The position numbers and the translations under genes were made by a program. Source: Pseudomonadota bacterium (lineage in GTDB: Bacteria; Myxococcota; Myxococcia; Myxococcales; Myxococcaceae). From it: a DNA stretch of 9,124 nt. This document shows positions 1-6,141 of the stretch, piece by piece. How positions within the stretch are numbered: position 1 is the stretch's first letter; every line of letters begins with the position of its first letter. The notes below the pieces were generated by a model. The model had not been told where the DNA came from. It worked only from the letters and a program-made list of their open reading frames with translations, and did not search any database. The stretch is taken from the NCBI GenBank assembly GCA_023424585.1, contig JAFADT010000251.1, positions 1-9,124 of the forward strand, read 5' to 3'.

Positions 1-1
1 C

Positions 2-277
2 GCGGCGCTGGCGCGGGAGGCGGGGGTGGGCCCGCTGCGGCTGGGGCGGGCCTTCCGCAAGGCGTGGCGGTGCAGTCCGGCGGAGTACCTGCGGCGGTCC
101 CGGCTGGAGCGCGCGAGCCGGGCGCTGCGCGAGACGGAGCGGCCGCTGGGCGACATCGCGCTGGAGGCGGGCTATTGCGACCAGAGCCACCTGACGCGCG
201 AGTTCCGCCGTCGCCTGCACGTCACCCCGGCGGAGTACCGGCGGCTGGCGGGACGTGCATCCGGTTCCACGCGGTAG
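2..277 (+). CDS. AraC-family transcriptional regulator, C-terminal DNA-binding domain (5' end outside window)
   Basis: The reading frame is open from the left edge to a TAG at 275-277, so only the last 91 residues are visible. They match the AraC/XylS double helix-turn-helix domain. The end of the first HTH (AALAREAGVGPLRLGRAFRK) is followed by the linker around SPAEYLRRSRLERASRAL. The second HTH is IALEAGYCDQSHLTREFRR, and the closing signature is HVTPAEYRR. In this family the domain binds DNA as two HTH units, and the missing N-terminal part normally senses a ligand or dimerises. The GTG at 26 is internal to the domain and is not the start. The metallopeptidase gene follows 45 bases downstream on the same strand; I see no evidence that the two are co-regulated. 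The family is secure, but the target and effector cannot be inferred. Confidence 0.93.
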   Translation, partial: AALAREAGVGPLRLGRAFRKAWRCSPAEYLRRSRLERASRALRETERPLGDIALEAGYCDQSHLTREFRRRLHVTPAEYRRLAGRASGSTR

Positions 278-322
278 GTTTCGTCCAAGACGGAGTCAGG
301 CGGCCGGGCCTATCTCCCGGGC

Positions 323-1546
323 ATGCTCCTGGAATCGCCCCTCCTCCGCCGCGCCGCGGCCCTGCTCGCGGCGCTGATGTGGACCGCCTGCGCGGGCTCC
401 CGACCCACCCCGACGGCTCCAGCGCCGGCCCTGCGCCGCGTTGACTCCGGGCGCACGCGGTGGGTGCTGCGTCCGTCCGAGGCCTACGACGCGCTGTGCC
501 TGTTGAACCTGCTGCGCGGCGACGCGTTCTACACGCGCTTCTACCCGGACGAGTTCCAGCGCTTCTCCGCGCTGCTGGACGCGCGGGAGCGGGCCGCGCT
601 CGCGCACCTCACCGAGCGGATGGCGAAGCAGGGGGGGAAGATGGTGGGGCCGTTCCTGTCGCTGGTGTTCTCCGTCACGGGGCCCGCCACGGTGGAGGAC
701 CTGGCGCGGACGGTGGCGGATGACGCCGCCTGGCGCCGGATGCGCGCGGACTTCCTGGCCACGTCCTATGGACGGGAGGATGGCTTCGCGGAGATGGAGG
801 ACGTGCGGGAGGACCTGGGCGTCCTGCTGGCGTTCCTGAGGCGCGTGGAGTTCCCGCGCGTCTGGCGGGCGGAGTACCTGCCGCGGGTGGAGCGGGCCAT
901 CGCGGGGCTGGCGGAGCGGGTGGCGCCGTACGACGTGGTGGGCTGGGACGAGGCGGTGCTGGGGTGGGACCTCCAGGTGTCGGCGTTGAGCGCGCACGTC
1001 CTCCAGTTCGCGAAGCCGCACGGCATCCGGGTGACGGGGTGGAACTTCCTCACGGACGCGACCTACCCGGCGGACGTCACCGTGAAGACGGCGGTGCATG
1101 AGCTGCTCCACCCGCCGTTCGCGCGCGAGGGCGCGCTGGACGCGAAGCTGTCCGCGCTGGAGGCGGACCCCTACTTCCAGCGGCTCGTGCGCGAGCATGA
1201 CCCCGCGTTCGGCTACACCACGGCGCGGGGCCTGACGGAGGAGGACTGCGCGGAGGCCATCGACGTCTACGTCAGCGAGCGGGAGGGCCTGCTGCGCGAC
1301 CGGAGCGGCCGGCCGCTCACGGGGGCGGAGTTCTTCCGCGACCACGATGACGGCCTGCACGTCCTGGCCTTCGTCCTCTACGAGGAGCTGAAGCGCGCGG
1401 GTCCCTCGCGGGGCGGGACCTACGAGGCCTTCCTGCTGGGGCTCTTCGAGCGGGGCGTGCTCGCGCCCGGCGCGCTGGAGCGCCGCTTCCGCGCCTCCCC
1501 CGGGCACTACCCCGTGAAGGCGCTGCGCGAAGTGGCGGCTCCGTGA
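323..1546 (+). CDS. Putative lipoprotein zinc metallopeptidase (HELLH motif), function unknown
   Basis: A 407-residue protein. Residues 1-23 look like a lipoprotein signal: Arg-Arg at 9-10, an Ala/Leu-rich core, then WTAC with the candidate lipidated Cys at 23. The Trp at -3 is unusual for a lipobox, so lipidation is likely rather than certain. A Pro/Thr/Ala linker (about 24-37) follows. The key feature is H259-E-L-L-H263, the HEXXH signature of zinc metallopeptidases. E311 in EDCAEAIDVYV, 48 residues further on, is a possible third zinc ligand as in gluzincins; this is inference. I do not recognise the family from the rest of the protein. No Shine-Dalgarno is visible just before ATG 323, but no other start gives a signal peptide. 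Codon use is strongly GC3-biased to the stop. The likely location is the outer membrane or periplasm. The gene converges on the minus-strand genes that begin 14 bases downstream. Confidence 0.85.
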   Translation: MLLESPLLRRAAALLAALMWTACAGSRPTPTAPAPALRRVDSGRTRWVLRPSEAYDALCLLNLLRGDAFYTRFYPDEFQRFSALLDARERAALAHLTERMAKQGGKMVGPFLSLVFSVTGPATVEDLARTVADDAAWRRMRADFLATSYGREDGFAEMEDVREDLGVLLAFLRRVEFPRVWRAEYLPRVERAIAGLAERVAPYDVVGWDEAVLGWDLQVSALSAHVLQFAKPHGIRVTGWNFLTDATYPADVTVKTAVHELLHPPFAREGALDAKLSALEADPYFQRLVREHDPAFGYTTARGLTEEDCAEAIDVYVSEREGLLRDRSGRPLTGAEFFRDHDDGLHVLAFVLYEELKRAGPSRGGTYEAFLLGLFERGVLAPGALERRFRASPGHYPVKALREVAAP

Positions 1547-1559
1547 GTGCGGTGACGGC

Positions 1560-1712
1560 TCAGAAGCACTCGCGCGCGTCGGTGAAGGCCGGGCAGTACG
1601 TGTCCTGACCGTTGCACGATACGCCGCCACACCCCTTGGAGCCCAGCGGCTGGAGCGTGTTGTTCGCCTCGCAGTAGAAGGTCACGCCGGAAGGGTCGTC
1701 GAGGCAGGCATG
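1560..1712 (-). pseudogene. Cysteine-rich secreted-type protein remnant (C-terminal end, no start codon found)
   Basis: On the minus strand a frame ending at TGA (1562-1560) reads 48 residues from the first Cys (codon 1706-1704), with six cysteines at positions 1, 12, 26, 31, 38 and 47. Pieces include CLDDPSGVTFYCEANN, GCGGVSCNGQDTYCP and DAREC. Nearly every third base is G or C, as in the real genes nearby, so this is very probably coding or recently coding. The frame is open back to a stop at 1797-1799 but has no ATG there. Its upstream part overlaps the 3' end of the 440-residue lipoprotein in another frame. Two readings fit. It may be a 5'-truncated remnant of a separate disulfide-rich exported protein. 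Alternatively it may be a C-terminal extension of the lipoprotein reached by a single frameshift near 1724-1735. An internal GTG (V8) could start a shorter product but has no ribosome-binding site. I do not recognise the family. Confidence 0.55.
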
Positions 1713-1723
1713 GCCCGTTGGAG

Positions 1724-3046
1724 TCAGGGCGGGCTGTCCTGGGCGGCGCCCTTGTTCAGCTGTTCCTGGAGCGCCTTCCAGCCGCGAGCGCCTGCTTCAC
1801 GGGCGAGGTCGAGCTTCTTGCCCGCGCCGTGGGCCATCTGCGCCGGGGAGAGCTGCGTCGTGCGCTGGCGCACCCGGTCCATCCAGACGAGCGGGACGTA
1901 GAGCTGCCTGGCCCGCGCCGGGCCCAGCAGCACGGTGAGCACGTGCTCCAGGCCTCCGGCTCGCGCCAGCAGCGTCCGGCCCAGGAGCAGCGTCGCGCGG
2001 GTCTGCTGGAACAGCGGCAGGCTGTCGCCGTGCTTGCGCAGGGCCTCCGCGCTGTCGTGCACCTCGCGCCGCTCGGCCTCCTCCAGGTAGGGGCTGGCCG
2101 CGAGCTTGTCGAGCGACGCGGCGGCCTCTTCGTAGTGCCCGCGGCGGGTGTGGATGAAGGCCCAGCCCCACCACGTCAGCTCGTTCTCCACGCCCAGCGC
2201 CTGGAGGGAGCGCAGCCCCTGCTCGATGTCGTCCTCCGCGGCGCGCTCGCGCTTCAGGCCCATGCGGTTCCACGCGCGCAGGAAGTGCCCGGTCGCGAGC
2301 ATCGCCTCCCGCGACTGCGCGGGCGTGCCCTCCTGGAGGGTGGGGAAGGCCTCTGGCGGCAGGTGCTCCGTCTCGGTGATGAAGCCGGTCAGCTCCTCCT
2401 CGGCGGCGTAGTGGTAGCCCTCCTGGCAGAAGGCGACGCCCCGGCTCGCCTGGACCGCGGCGCGCAGGGGCGCGGGCCAGGTGGAGGAGGGCGTCGCGCG
2501 CGACAGTTCATAGAAGACGAGCTCCGTTGCGGGGACGCGGCCCGACTTCTCCGCGATGTCCAGCGCCAGCAGGACGGCGGCGAGGAAGGCGTGCTCCTGG
2601 CCCGCGTCATAGCCGGACAGCGGCAGCGACGCGCCGGGGGCCCACCGGGTCCAGAGCAGGGGGAAGTCGTCCTCGTCGCGCGTCTGGAGCGTCTTGCGTG
2701 TCTTGTAGAGGGCGATGCCCAGGTCCAGGTACGTGCGGGCCATCGTGCGCGCCACCTCGTCGTTGGTCGGCTCGTCCGGCCACCCGCGCGTTTCGGCCAG
2801 GGCCTTCCAGAGGAGGGCGACCTCCGCCGGGGCCATGGGGTCATCGCCCGCGCGCACGGTGAGCTTGAGGGCGCGGTAGGGCACGAGCGCGATGGAGTCG
2901 CGGAGGCGCTGGTCGATCTCCGCGCGCTCCTTCGCGGCGCGCTCGGCGTCCGTCTTCTGGCAGCCGCCGCACGCGGTGAGCCCGACGAGGAGCACGGCGG
3001 CGATGCGGCGGAGCAGCCCGCCGCGTGTGGGAACGGAGTCCTTCAT
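1724..3046 (-). CDS. Hypothetical lipoprotein with TPR-like helical repeats
   Basis: A 440-residue protein. I place the start at ATG 3046-3044 rather than the ATG at 3064, for two reasons. The later ATG overlaps the stop of the ATP-grasp fragment as ATGA, the classic arrangement for translational coupling. It also gives a clean signal: MKDSVPTRGGLLRRIAAVLL, then lipobox L23-T-A-C26 followed by GGCQ. Lipidation at Cys26 is therefore well supported. The mature part is Ala/Leu/Glu-rich and helical. Around residues 265-330 it looks like tetratricopeptide repeats (RGHYEEAAASLDKL, GLKRERAAEDDIEQGL), which suggests a protein-interaction scaffold; this is a pattern impression, not a profile match. 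No catalytic motif is visible. The stop at 1724 is directly followed by the Cys-rich frame, which could be an extension of this protein. There is no Shine-Dalgarno before either ATG. Confidence 0.85.
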   Translation of the reverse strand: MKDSVPTRGGLLRRIAAVLLVGLTACGGCQKTDAERAAKERAEIDQRLRDSIALVPYRALKLTVRAGDDPMAPAEVALLWKALAETRGWPDEPTNDEVARTMARTYLDLGIALYKTRKTLQTRDEDDFPLLWTRWAPGASLPLSGYDAGQEHAFLAAVLLALDIAEKSGRVPATELVFYELSRATPSSTWPAPLRAAVQASRGVAFCQEGYHYAAEEELTGFITETEHLPPEAFPTLQEGTPAQSREAMLATGHFLRAWNRMGLKRERAAEDDIEQGLRSLQALGVENELTWWGWAFIHTRRGHYEEAAASLDKLAASPYLEEAERREVHDSAEALRKHGDSLPLFQQTRATLLLGRTLLARAGGLEHVLTVLLGPARARQLYVPLVWMDRVRQRTTQLSPAQMAHGAGKKLDLAREAGARGWKALQEQLNKGAAQDSPP

Positions 3047-3279
3047 GACCACGCACGGTAGCATTCGAGCAGCGCGGCGAAGAGGCCTCGCGGGTCCAGC
3101 CCGGGCGGCAGGCCGGAGACTCCGCCGTCATTCACCTCCACCACCGCCCAGCCGCCGTCCTCCAGCATCGCCACGTCCAGCGTGAGGAACGGGGAGGGGA
3201 CGCGGCGGCCCAGCGGCTCGAAGGCGGAGAAGTCGGGCACCTCCACGTCGGACTCTTGGTACGGCTCCGCGGCGAGCAA
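3043..3279 (-). pseudogene. C-terminal fragment of an ATP-grasp protein (R2K/DUF4343-like)
   Basis: From a TTG at 3279 this frame encodes 78 residues. They resemble the last third of ATP-grasp proteins of the R2K (DUF4343-like) clade: GGRLLAAEPY begins in the open frame just upstream, then SPFLTLDVAMLEDGG and VVEVNDGGVSGLP. The Asp of TLDVA and the Glu/Asn of EVND are the positions that bind Mg-ATP in ATP-grasp folds. Intact members of this family are around 250-300 residues, so most of the N-terminal nucleotide-binding region is missing. The frame stays open upstream past 3360, but similarity and codon quality fade at about 3290-3330, where the promoter and start of the opposite-strand gene lie. 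The stop overlaps the lipoprotein start by ATGA, so the original gene was probably co-translated with it. It might still be expressed from TTG as a small protein, but alone it could not form a full ATP-grasp site. Confidence 0.62.
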
Positions 3280-3330
3280 CCGGCCTCCGCCGACGCACGG
3301 TGGGGCCTGACAGGACCGCTTCGGGAAGGC

Positions 3331-3358
3331 TTGCTTCAGCGGGTGGCGGGCCCATAAA
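3331..3358 (+). promoter_or_regulatory. Candidate sigma-70-type promoter for the beta-lactamase-fold gene
   Basis: TTGCTT (3331-3336) and CATAAA (3353-3358) are separated by 16 bases and resemble -35 and -10 hexamers, the second matching TATAAT at four positions. CATAAA stands out as AT-rich in very GC-rich surroundings. Transcription would begin near 3365, only a few bases before ATG 3369, giving an almost leaderless mRNA. This fits the absence of a Shine-Dalgarno there. It is a pattern match only. Confidence 0.3.
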
Positions 3359-3368
3359 GCGCCACTCC

Positions 3369-4394
3369 ATGTCGAGCCCTTCCGACCTCCTCCGCGCAGA
3401 GCTGCGGCCCTACCTGCGCGGCTACCCGACGGCCTCCGTGTGCGCGGCGATGACGTGGCGGGGCGCGCTGCACGTCGAGGGCCTCCGAGGCAAGGGGACG
3501 CCTCCGGCCACGGATGCCCTCTTCTCCCTGGGCTCCCTCACGGAGGTCTTCACGGCGGCGCTGCTGTCGGTGATGGCGGAGCGGGGCGACGTGCGGCTCG
3601 ACGAGCCGCTCGGGAACCTGATCCCCGTGTCGCTGCTGAACGACAAGGTCGCGCAGGCCATCACGCTGGAGCAGCTGGCGACGCACACCTCCGGGCTGCC
3701 GCACCTGCCGCCCAACCTGGACGCGGCGCCCCGGAACCCCGACGACCCGTTCGGCCAGTACTCCGCGAGCCTCTTCGGCGAGTTCCTCCGCGACTACCAC
3801 CCCCGGCAGCCGCCGCCGCACCCGTCGTCCGAGTCCTTCCTGGGCATGGGCATGCTGGGCCACGCGCTCTCCCGGCGCATGGCGCTGAACTACGGGCACC
3901 TGATGCGGGACGTGCTGTGCAAGCCCATGGGGCTCGTGGACACCTCGGTGCGCGTCACGGAGGAGCTGGCCCCGCGCCTGTTGCAGGGACACACCGCGCG
4001 AGGCAAGCCCGTGCCGCCCTGGACCTTCCCGGCGCTCCCGGGCGGTGGCGGCCTGCACTCCACGGTGGGGGACGTGATGCGCTTCCTGGAGACGAACCTG
4101 GGGCGGGGGGAGCCGTCCTTCACGAAGGCCCTGTACCGGATGCAGGCGCCTCGGGTGAAGGCCGGCGCCTTCCAGCGGGGACTGGGTTGGAACGTGTCCC
4201 AGGTGCGCGGGAAGGACGTGGTGTGGCGCTCGTCGGTGATGGGGGGCTACGTGGGCTTCATGGGGCTCAGCGTCGCGGCGGACGCGGCCGTGGTCCTACT
4301 CTCGGACCACGGCTGGTCGCTGTTCAGCGCGCTGCGTGGCCGCGTGCCCCTGGAGGCGCCGGGGCTCACGCTGCTGTCGCGCTTCCTGCCTTGA
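3369..4394 (+). CDS. Beta-lactamase/DD-peptidase-fold protein with degenerate catalytic motifs (probable pseudoenzyme)
   Basis: A 341-residue cytoplasmic-looking protein with no signal peptide. The layout is that of the serine beta-lactamase (class C/esterase/DD-peptidase) family. ALFSLGSLTEVFTAALL (around 50-66) holds the nucleophile motif. ITLEQLATHTSGLP is the conserved helix and loop after it. KPMGLVDTSV matches the usual PLGM-DT element, PGGGGLHSTVGDVMRFL is typical, and GGYVGFMGLSV is the region of the third motif. The Ser is kept (S56), but SxxK reads S56-L-T-E59. The YxN position aligns to E155-S-F157, and the H/K-T-G position aligns to V290-M-G292. The Lys, Tyr and His/Lys needed for acylation are thus missing, which argues against ordinary hydrolysis. 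The GTG at 3300 would lie upstream of the candidate promoter and inside the ATP-grasp fragment, so I prefer ATG 3369. A binding or regulatory role is inference. Confidence 0.88.
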   Translation: MSSPSDLLRAELRPYLRGYPTASVCAAMTWRGALHVEGLRGKGTPPATDALFSLGSLTEVFTAALLSVMAERGDVRLDEPLGNLIPVSLLNDKVAQAITLEQLATHTSGLPHLPPNLDAAPRNPDDPFGQYSASLFGEFLRDYHPRQPPPHPSSESFLGMGMLGHALSRRMALNYGHLMRDVLCKPMGLVDTSVRVTEELAPRLLQGHTARGKPVPPWTFPALPGGGGLHSTVGDVMRFLETNLGRGEPSFTKALYRMQAPRVKAGAFQRGLGWNVSQVRGKDVVWRSSVMGGYVGFMGLSVAADAAVVLLSDHGWSLFSALRGRVPLEAPGLTLLSRFLP

Positions 4395-4406
4395 GCGAGG
4401 CTCAGG
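4389..4406. terminator. Short dyad between two convergent stop codons, possible bidirectional terminator
   Basis: TGAGC-GAG-GCTCA is a perfect 5-bp inverted repeat, extended by CC/GG with one bulged T. It contains the TGA stops of both convergent genes, which are separated by only seven bases. Three of the five pairs follow automatically from both genes ending in TGA, and there is no T-tract, so function as an intrinsic terminator is doubtful. Confidence 0.2.
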
Positions 4407-5682
4407 AGATGGTGAAGCGGTAGAGCTGGAAGCCGCCCGAGGAGGCCATCTCGAAGTCGCGCACGTTGCGTGGAGCGCCGGTCTCGCCGCGCTGCGCGAG
4501 CTTGAAGTCACCGGTGCCGTTGCTGGCCTGGAAGCGGAACTCGTAGGAGCCCGGCTCGGTGGGCAGCGGGAGCGCGGACATCTTGGTCACGGCCAGGTTG
4601 ACGAAGCCCGGCAGGGTCTCACCGTCCGGGCGGCGCACGGAGCCGATGGCGCGCAGGAAGGGCGAGCCGCCGGTCAGGATGAGGTACTGCGGGTCGGCGG
4701 TGCGCGCGGGCTTCGCGCGTGCGGAGGGAGCGGGGACGGGCTCCTCCGTGGTGTCGGCTGTGCCCTGGACGCCACGCTTCGACTTCGAGGGCTCCCCGCT
4801 GGGGGGAGGGGCGGAAGCCTCGGTGGGCGCGGCTTCGGGGGCCTTCTTCCTGGCACGGCCTGCTGTCTTGTGCGGCGGCGCTTCGGCGGGAGCCGCTTCC
4901 GTGGCGGGAGGTGCTCCTTCCATGGTGCTCGCGGGAACGGAGTCGGTGGTACCCGTCTCCGCCTTGGGGGCCGGCGTGGAGGATTCCGTGGTGCCCTCCG
5001 AAGGAGAAGGTGTGTTGGCGGCCTTCTTCGCGGATGAACCCTTGGGCGCCTTCGCCGCGCGCTTTGAGGTGCTGGCGTCGGTCGTCAGCTCCGAGGCCTT
5101 CGCGCTCGCGTCGGTCGGCTCCGGGACGTGAGGCGGCTGTTCGGCGGGTGTCTGCGCGGGAGCCTTCGGACTCTCCTCGGCCAGCGTGGGGTTCACCATG
5201 GGAGCCCGGGGGCTCTTCTCGGACGACGCAGGTTCCGCTGCGGGAGGCTTGGAGGTCTTCGATGCGGAAGCCTTCGGTGCCTTCTTGGCCGATGCAGGCT
5301 TCGCCGCGGGCGTCTTCGGTGCTTCCTTGACAGGAGGCTTCGCTGCCTGAGCCGCGGTCTTCGTGGCAGAGGTCCTCGGAGTCTTTACCGCGGCAGACTT
5401 CGGAGCCTTGGCCGTGGATGCCTTTGCTGGGGCCTTCGTGACAGGCTTTGCCTTGGTGGCTGGAGCCTTCGTCGCCGCGCGCTTCGCGGTCTGCTTCAGC
5501 TTCGAGGCCGCGGCCTTCAGGGCCTGGGCCACCGGCTTCGCGACCGCGGCCTTCTTCGCCGGGGCAGGGGGCTTGCCCCCGACGGGACGGCCCCCGGGCT
5601 TCGTGGCGGCCTGGCCGGCGGCACCGCGGGACTTGGACGTATCGGAGGAGGCGGAAGGTCGGGTCGGGCGGCGCTGGGCCAT
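4402..5682 (-). CDS. Histone H1-like Lys/Ala/Pro-rich protein with a C-terminal globular domain
   Basis: A 426-residue protein. I chose ATG 5682-5680 because a GAGG Shine-Dalgarno lies eight bases upstream (5694-5691); the frame is open to an earlier ATG at 5847 without such a site. Three regions are visible. Residues about 15-119 contain no Asp or Glu but 21 Lys and 4 Arg in an Ala/Pro/Thr background, with repeated TKAP, AKAP and KAPK units, like the tail of eukaryotic histone H1 and bacterial H1-like proteins. One GGRP (30-33) faintly resembles an AT-hook core. Residues about 149-325 are a Ser/Pro/Thr/Glu/Ala linker of mixed charge with further basic patches (SKRAAKAPKG, GRARKKAP). Residues 330-426 are ordinary sequence with aromatic and beta-type stretches (PQYLILTGGSPFLRAIGSV, SYEFRFQASNGTGDFKLAQR) ending in FQLYRFTIS; I do not recognise this domain. 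DNA or RNA binding by the basic part is inferred from composition. It converges with the beta-lactamase-fold gene. Confidence 0.85.
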   Translation of the reverse strand: MAQRRPTRPSASSDTSKSRGAAGQAATKPGGRPVGGKPPAPAKKAAVAKPVAQALKAAASKLKQTAKRAATKAPATKAKPVTKAPAKASTAKAPKSAAVKTPRTSATKTAAQAAKPPVKEAPKTPAAKPASAKKAPKASASKTSKPPAAEPASSEKSPRAPMVNPTLAEESPKAPAQTPAEQPPHVPEPTDASAKASELTTDASTSKRAAKAPKGSSAKKAANTPSPSEGTTESSTPAPKAETGTTDSVPASTMEGAPPATEAAPAEAPPHKTAGRARKKAPEAAPTEASAPPPSGEPSKSKRGVQGTADTTEEPVPAPSARAKPARTADPQYLILTGGSPFLRAIGSVRRPDGETLPGFVNLAVTKMSALPLPTEPGSYEFRFQASNGTGDFKLAQRGETGAPRNVRDFEMASSGGFQLYRFTIS

Positions 5683-5873
5683 AAAGTCATCCTCGGAGGA
5701 CCCGAGCGGTCGGCGCCGTCGGCCCTCGTCCCCGATGGCTAGTGCACCCATCGCCGCGCTGCAAGGCAGACGTGCGGCGCGCGCACGCTTCCTGTCGCCC
5801 GGCGGCCGCTGGAGCGCACGGCCCACGGGCGACCGCGAGACATCCACTCCTGCTCACGACCCATGACAGGGCC
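5683..5873. other. Non-coding upstream region of the H1-like gene
   Basis: This stretch precedes the H1-like gene on the minus strand. Apart from the GAGG ribosome-binding site (5694-5691) I find no convincing gene, RNA or hairpin. Frames crossing it lack the GC3 bias of the real genes. The promoter of the H1-like gene probably lies here, but no strong -10/-35 pair can be named. Confidence 0.5.
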
Positions 5874-6100
5874 TCAGCGCGCCAGCCCTTCCAGGTGGGC
5901 GATGGCCTCGGTGAGGATGCTGAGGATGCGATGGTCGATGGTCACCAGCTCCAGGACCGAGTGGGAGGCACCCCTCAGGTGAGGTCCTGCGGCCAGGCGC
6001 TGGTGTCGCCATCCGAGTACAGGGGGGGCCACCTTCTGCGTTTCACCCTCCCAGTAGAAACGGAACTTCGACCAGGGAGCCTTGTTGGAAGGAAGGGGTC
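5874..6100 (-). pseudogene. Frameshifted gene remnant downstream of transaldolase (family not recognised)
   Basis: Coding-like sequence on the minus strand switches between two frames. In one frame WSKFRFYWEGETQKV (about 6075-6029) reads well up to a run of seven C on this strand (6028-6022 on the plus strand, G7). Directly after the run the other frame reads LYSDGDTSAWPQDLT and stops at TGA 5977-5975. The first frame then resumes with SHSVLELVTIDHRILSIL and TEAIAHLEGLAR, ending at TGA 5876-5874. The last block has almost pure G/C third positions and looks like a genuine helical C-terminus. Possible earlier homologous sequence (ETRDRAIRVDPFLP, about 6126-6086) lies in the second frame, next to the transaldolase stop. 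Reading this as one decayed gene needs at least two frameshifts. A GTG at 6137 opens an 87-codon frame, but its middle part has poor codon bias. One of the shifts could be a homopolymer sequencing error. Confidence 0.5.
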
Positions 6101-6141
6101 GACCCGAATGGCCCGGTCCCGCGTCTCCAACAGCCACCGCG

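Noticed and set aside
296..3061. Long opposite-strand frames over the metallopeptidase (296-1630 minus) and over the TPR-like lipoprotein (1718-3061 plus)
   Set aside because: Both are compositional mirrors of genes with signal peptides, lipoboxes and motifs; the mirrors have no start signals or recognisable sequence.
3300..3368. GTG 3300 as the start of the beta-lactamase-fold gene, adding 23 residues
   Set aside because: The added part lies over the ATP-grasp remnant, precedes the candidate promoter, and shows no signal peptide or family sequence.
5128..5742. Arg/Gly/Leu-rich frame on the plus strand opposite the H1-like gene
   Set aside because: It is the complement of repeated Lys/Ala/Pro codons. 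The minus-strand frame has a Shine-Dalgarno and a globular C-terminus.
5736..5764. TTGCAG-17-TAGCCA on the minus strand as promoter of the H1-like gene
   Set aside because: The -10 hexamer matches consensus at only two positions; too weak to annotate.
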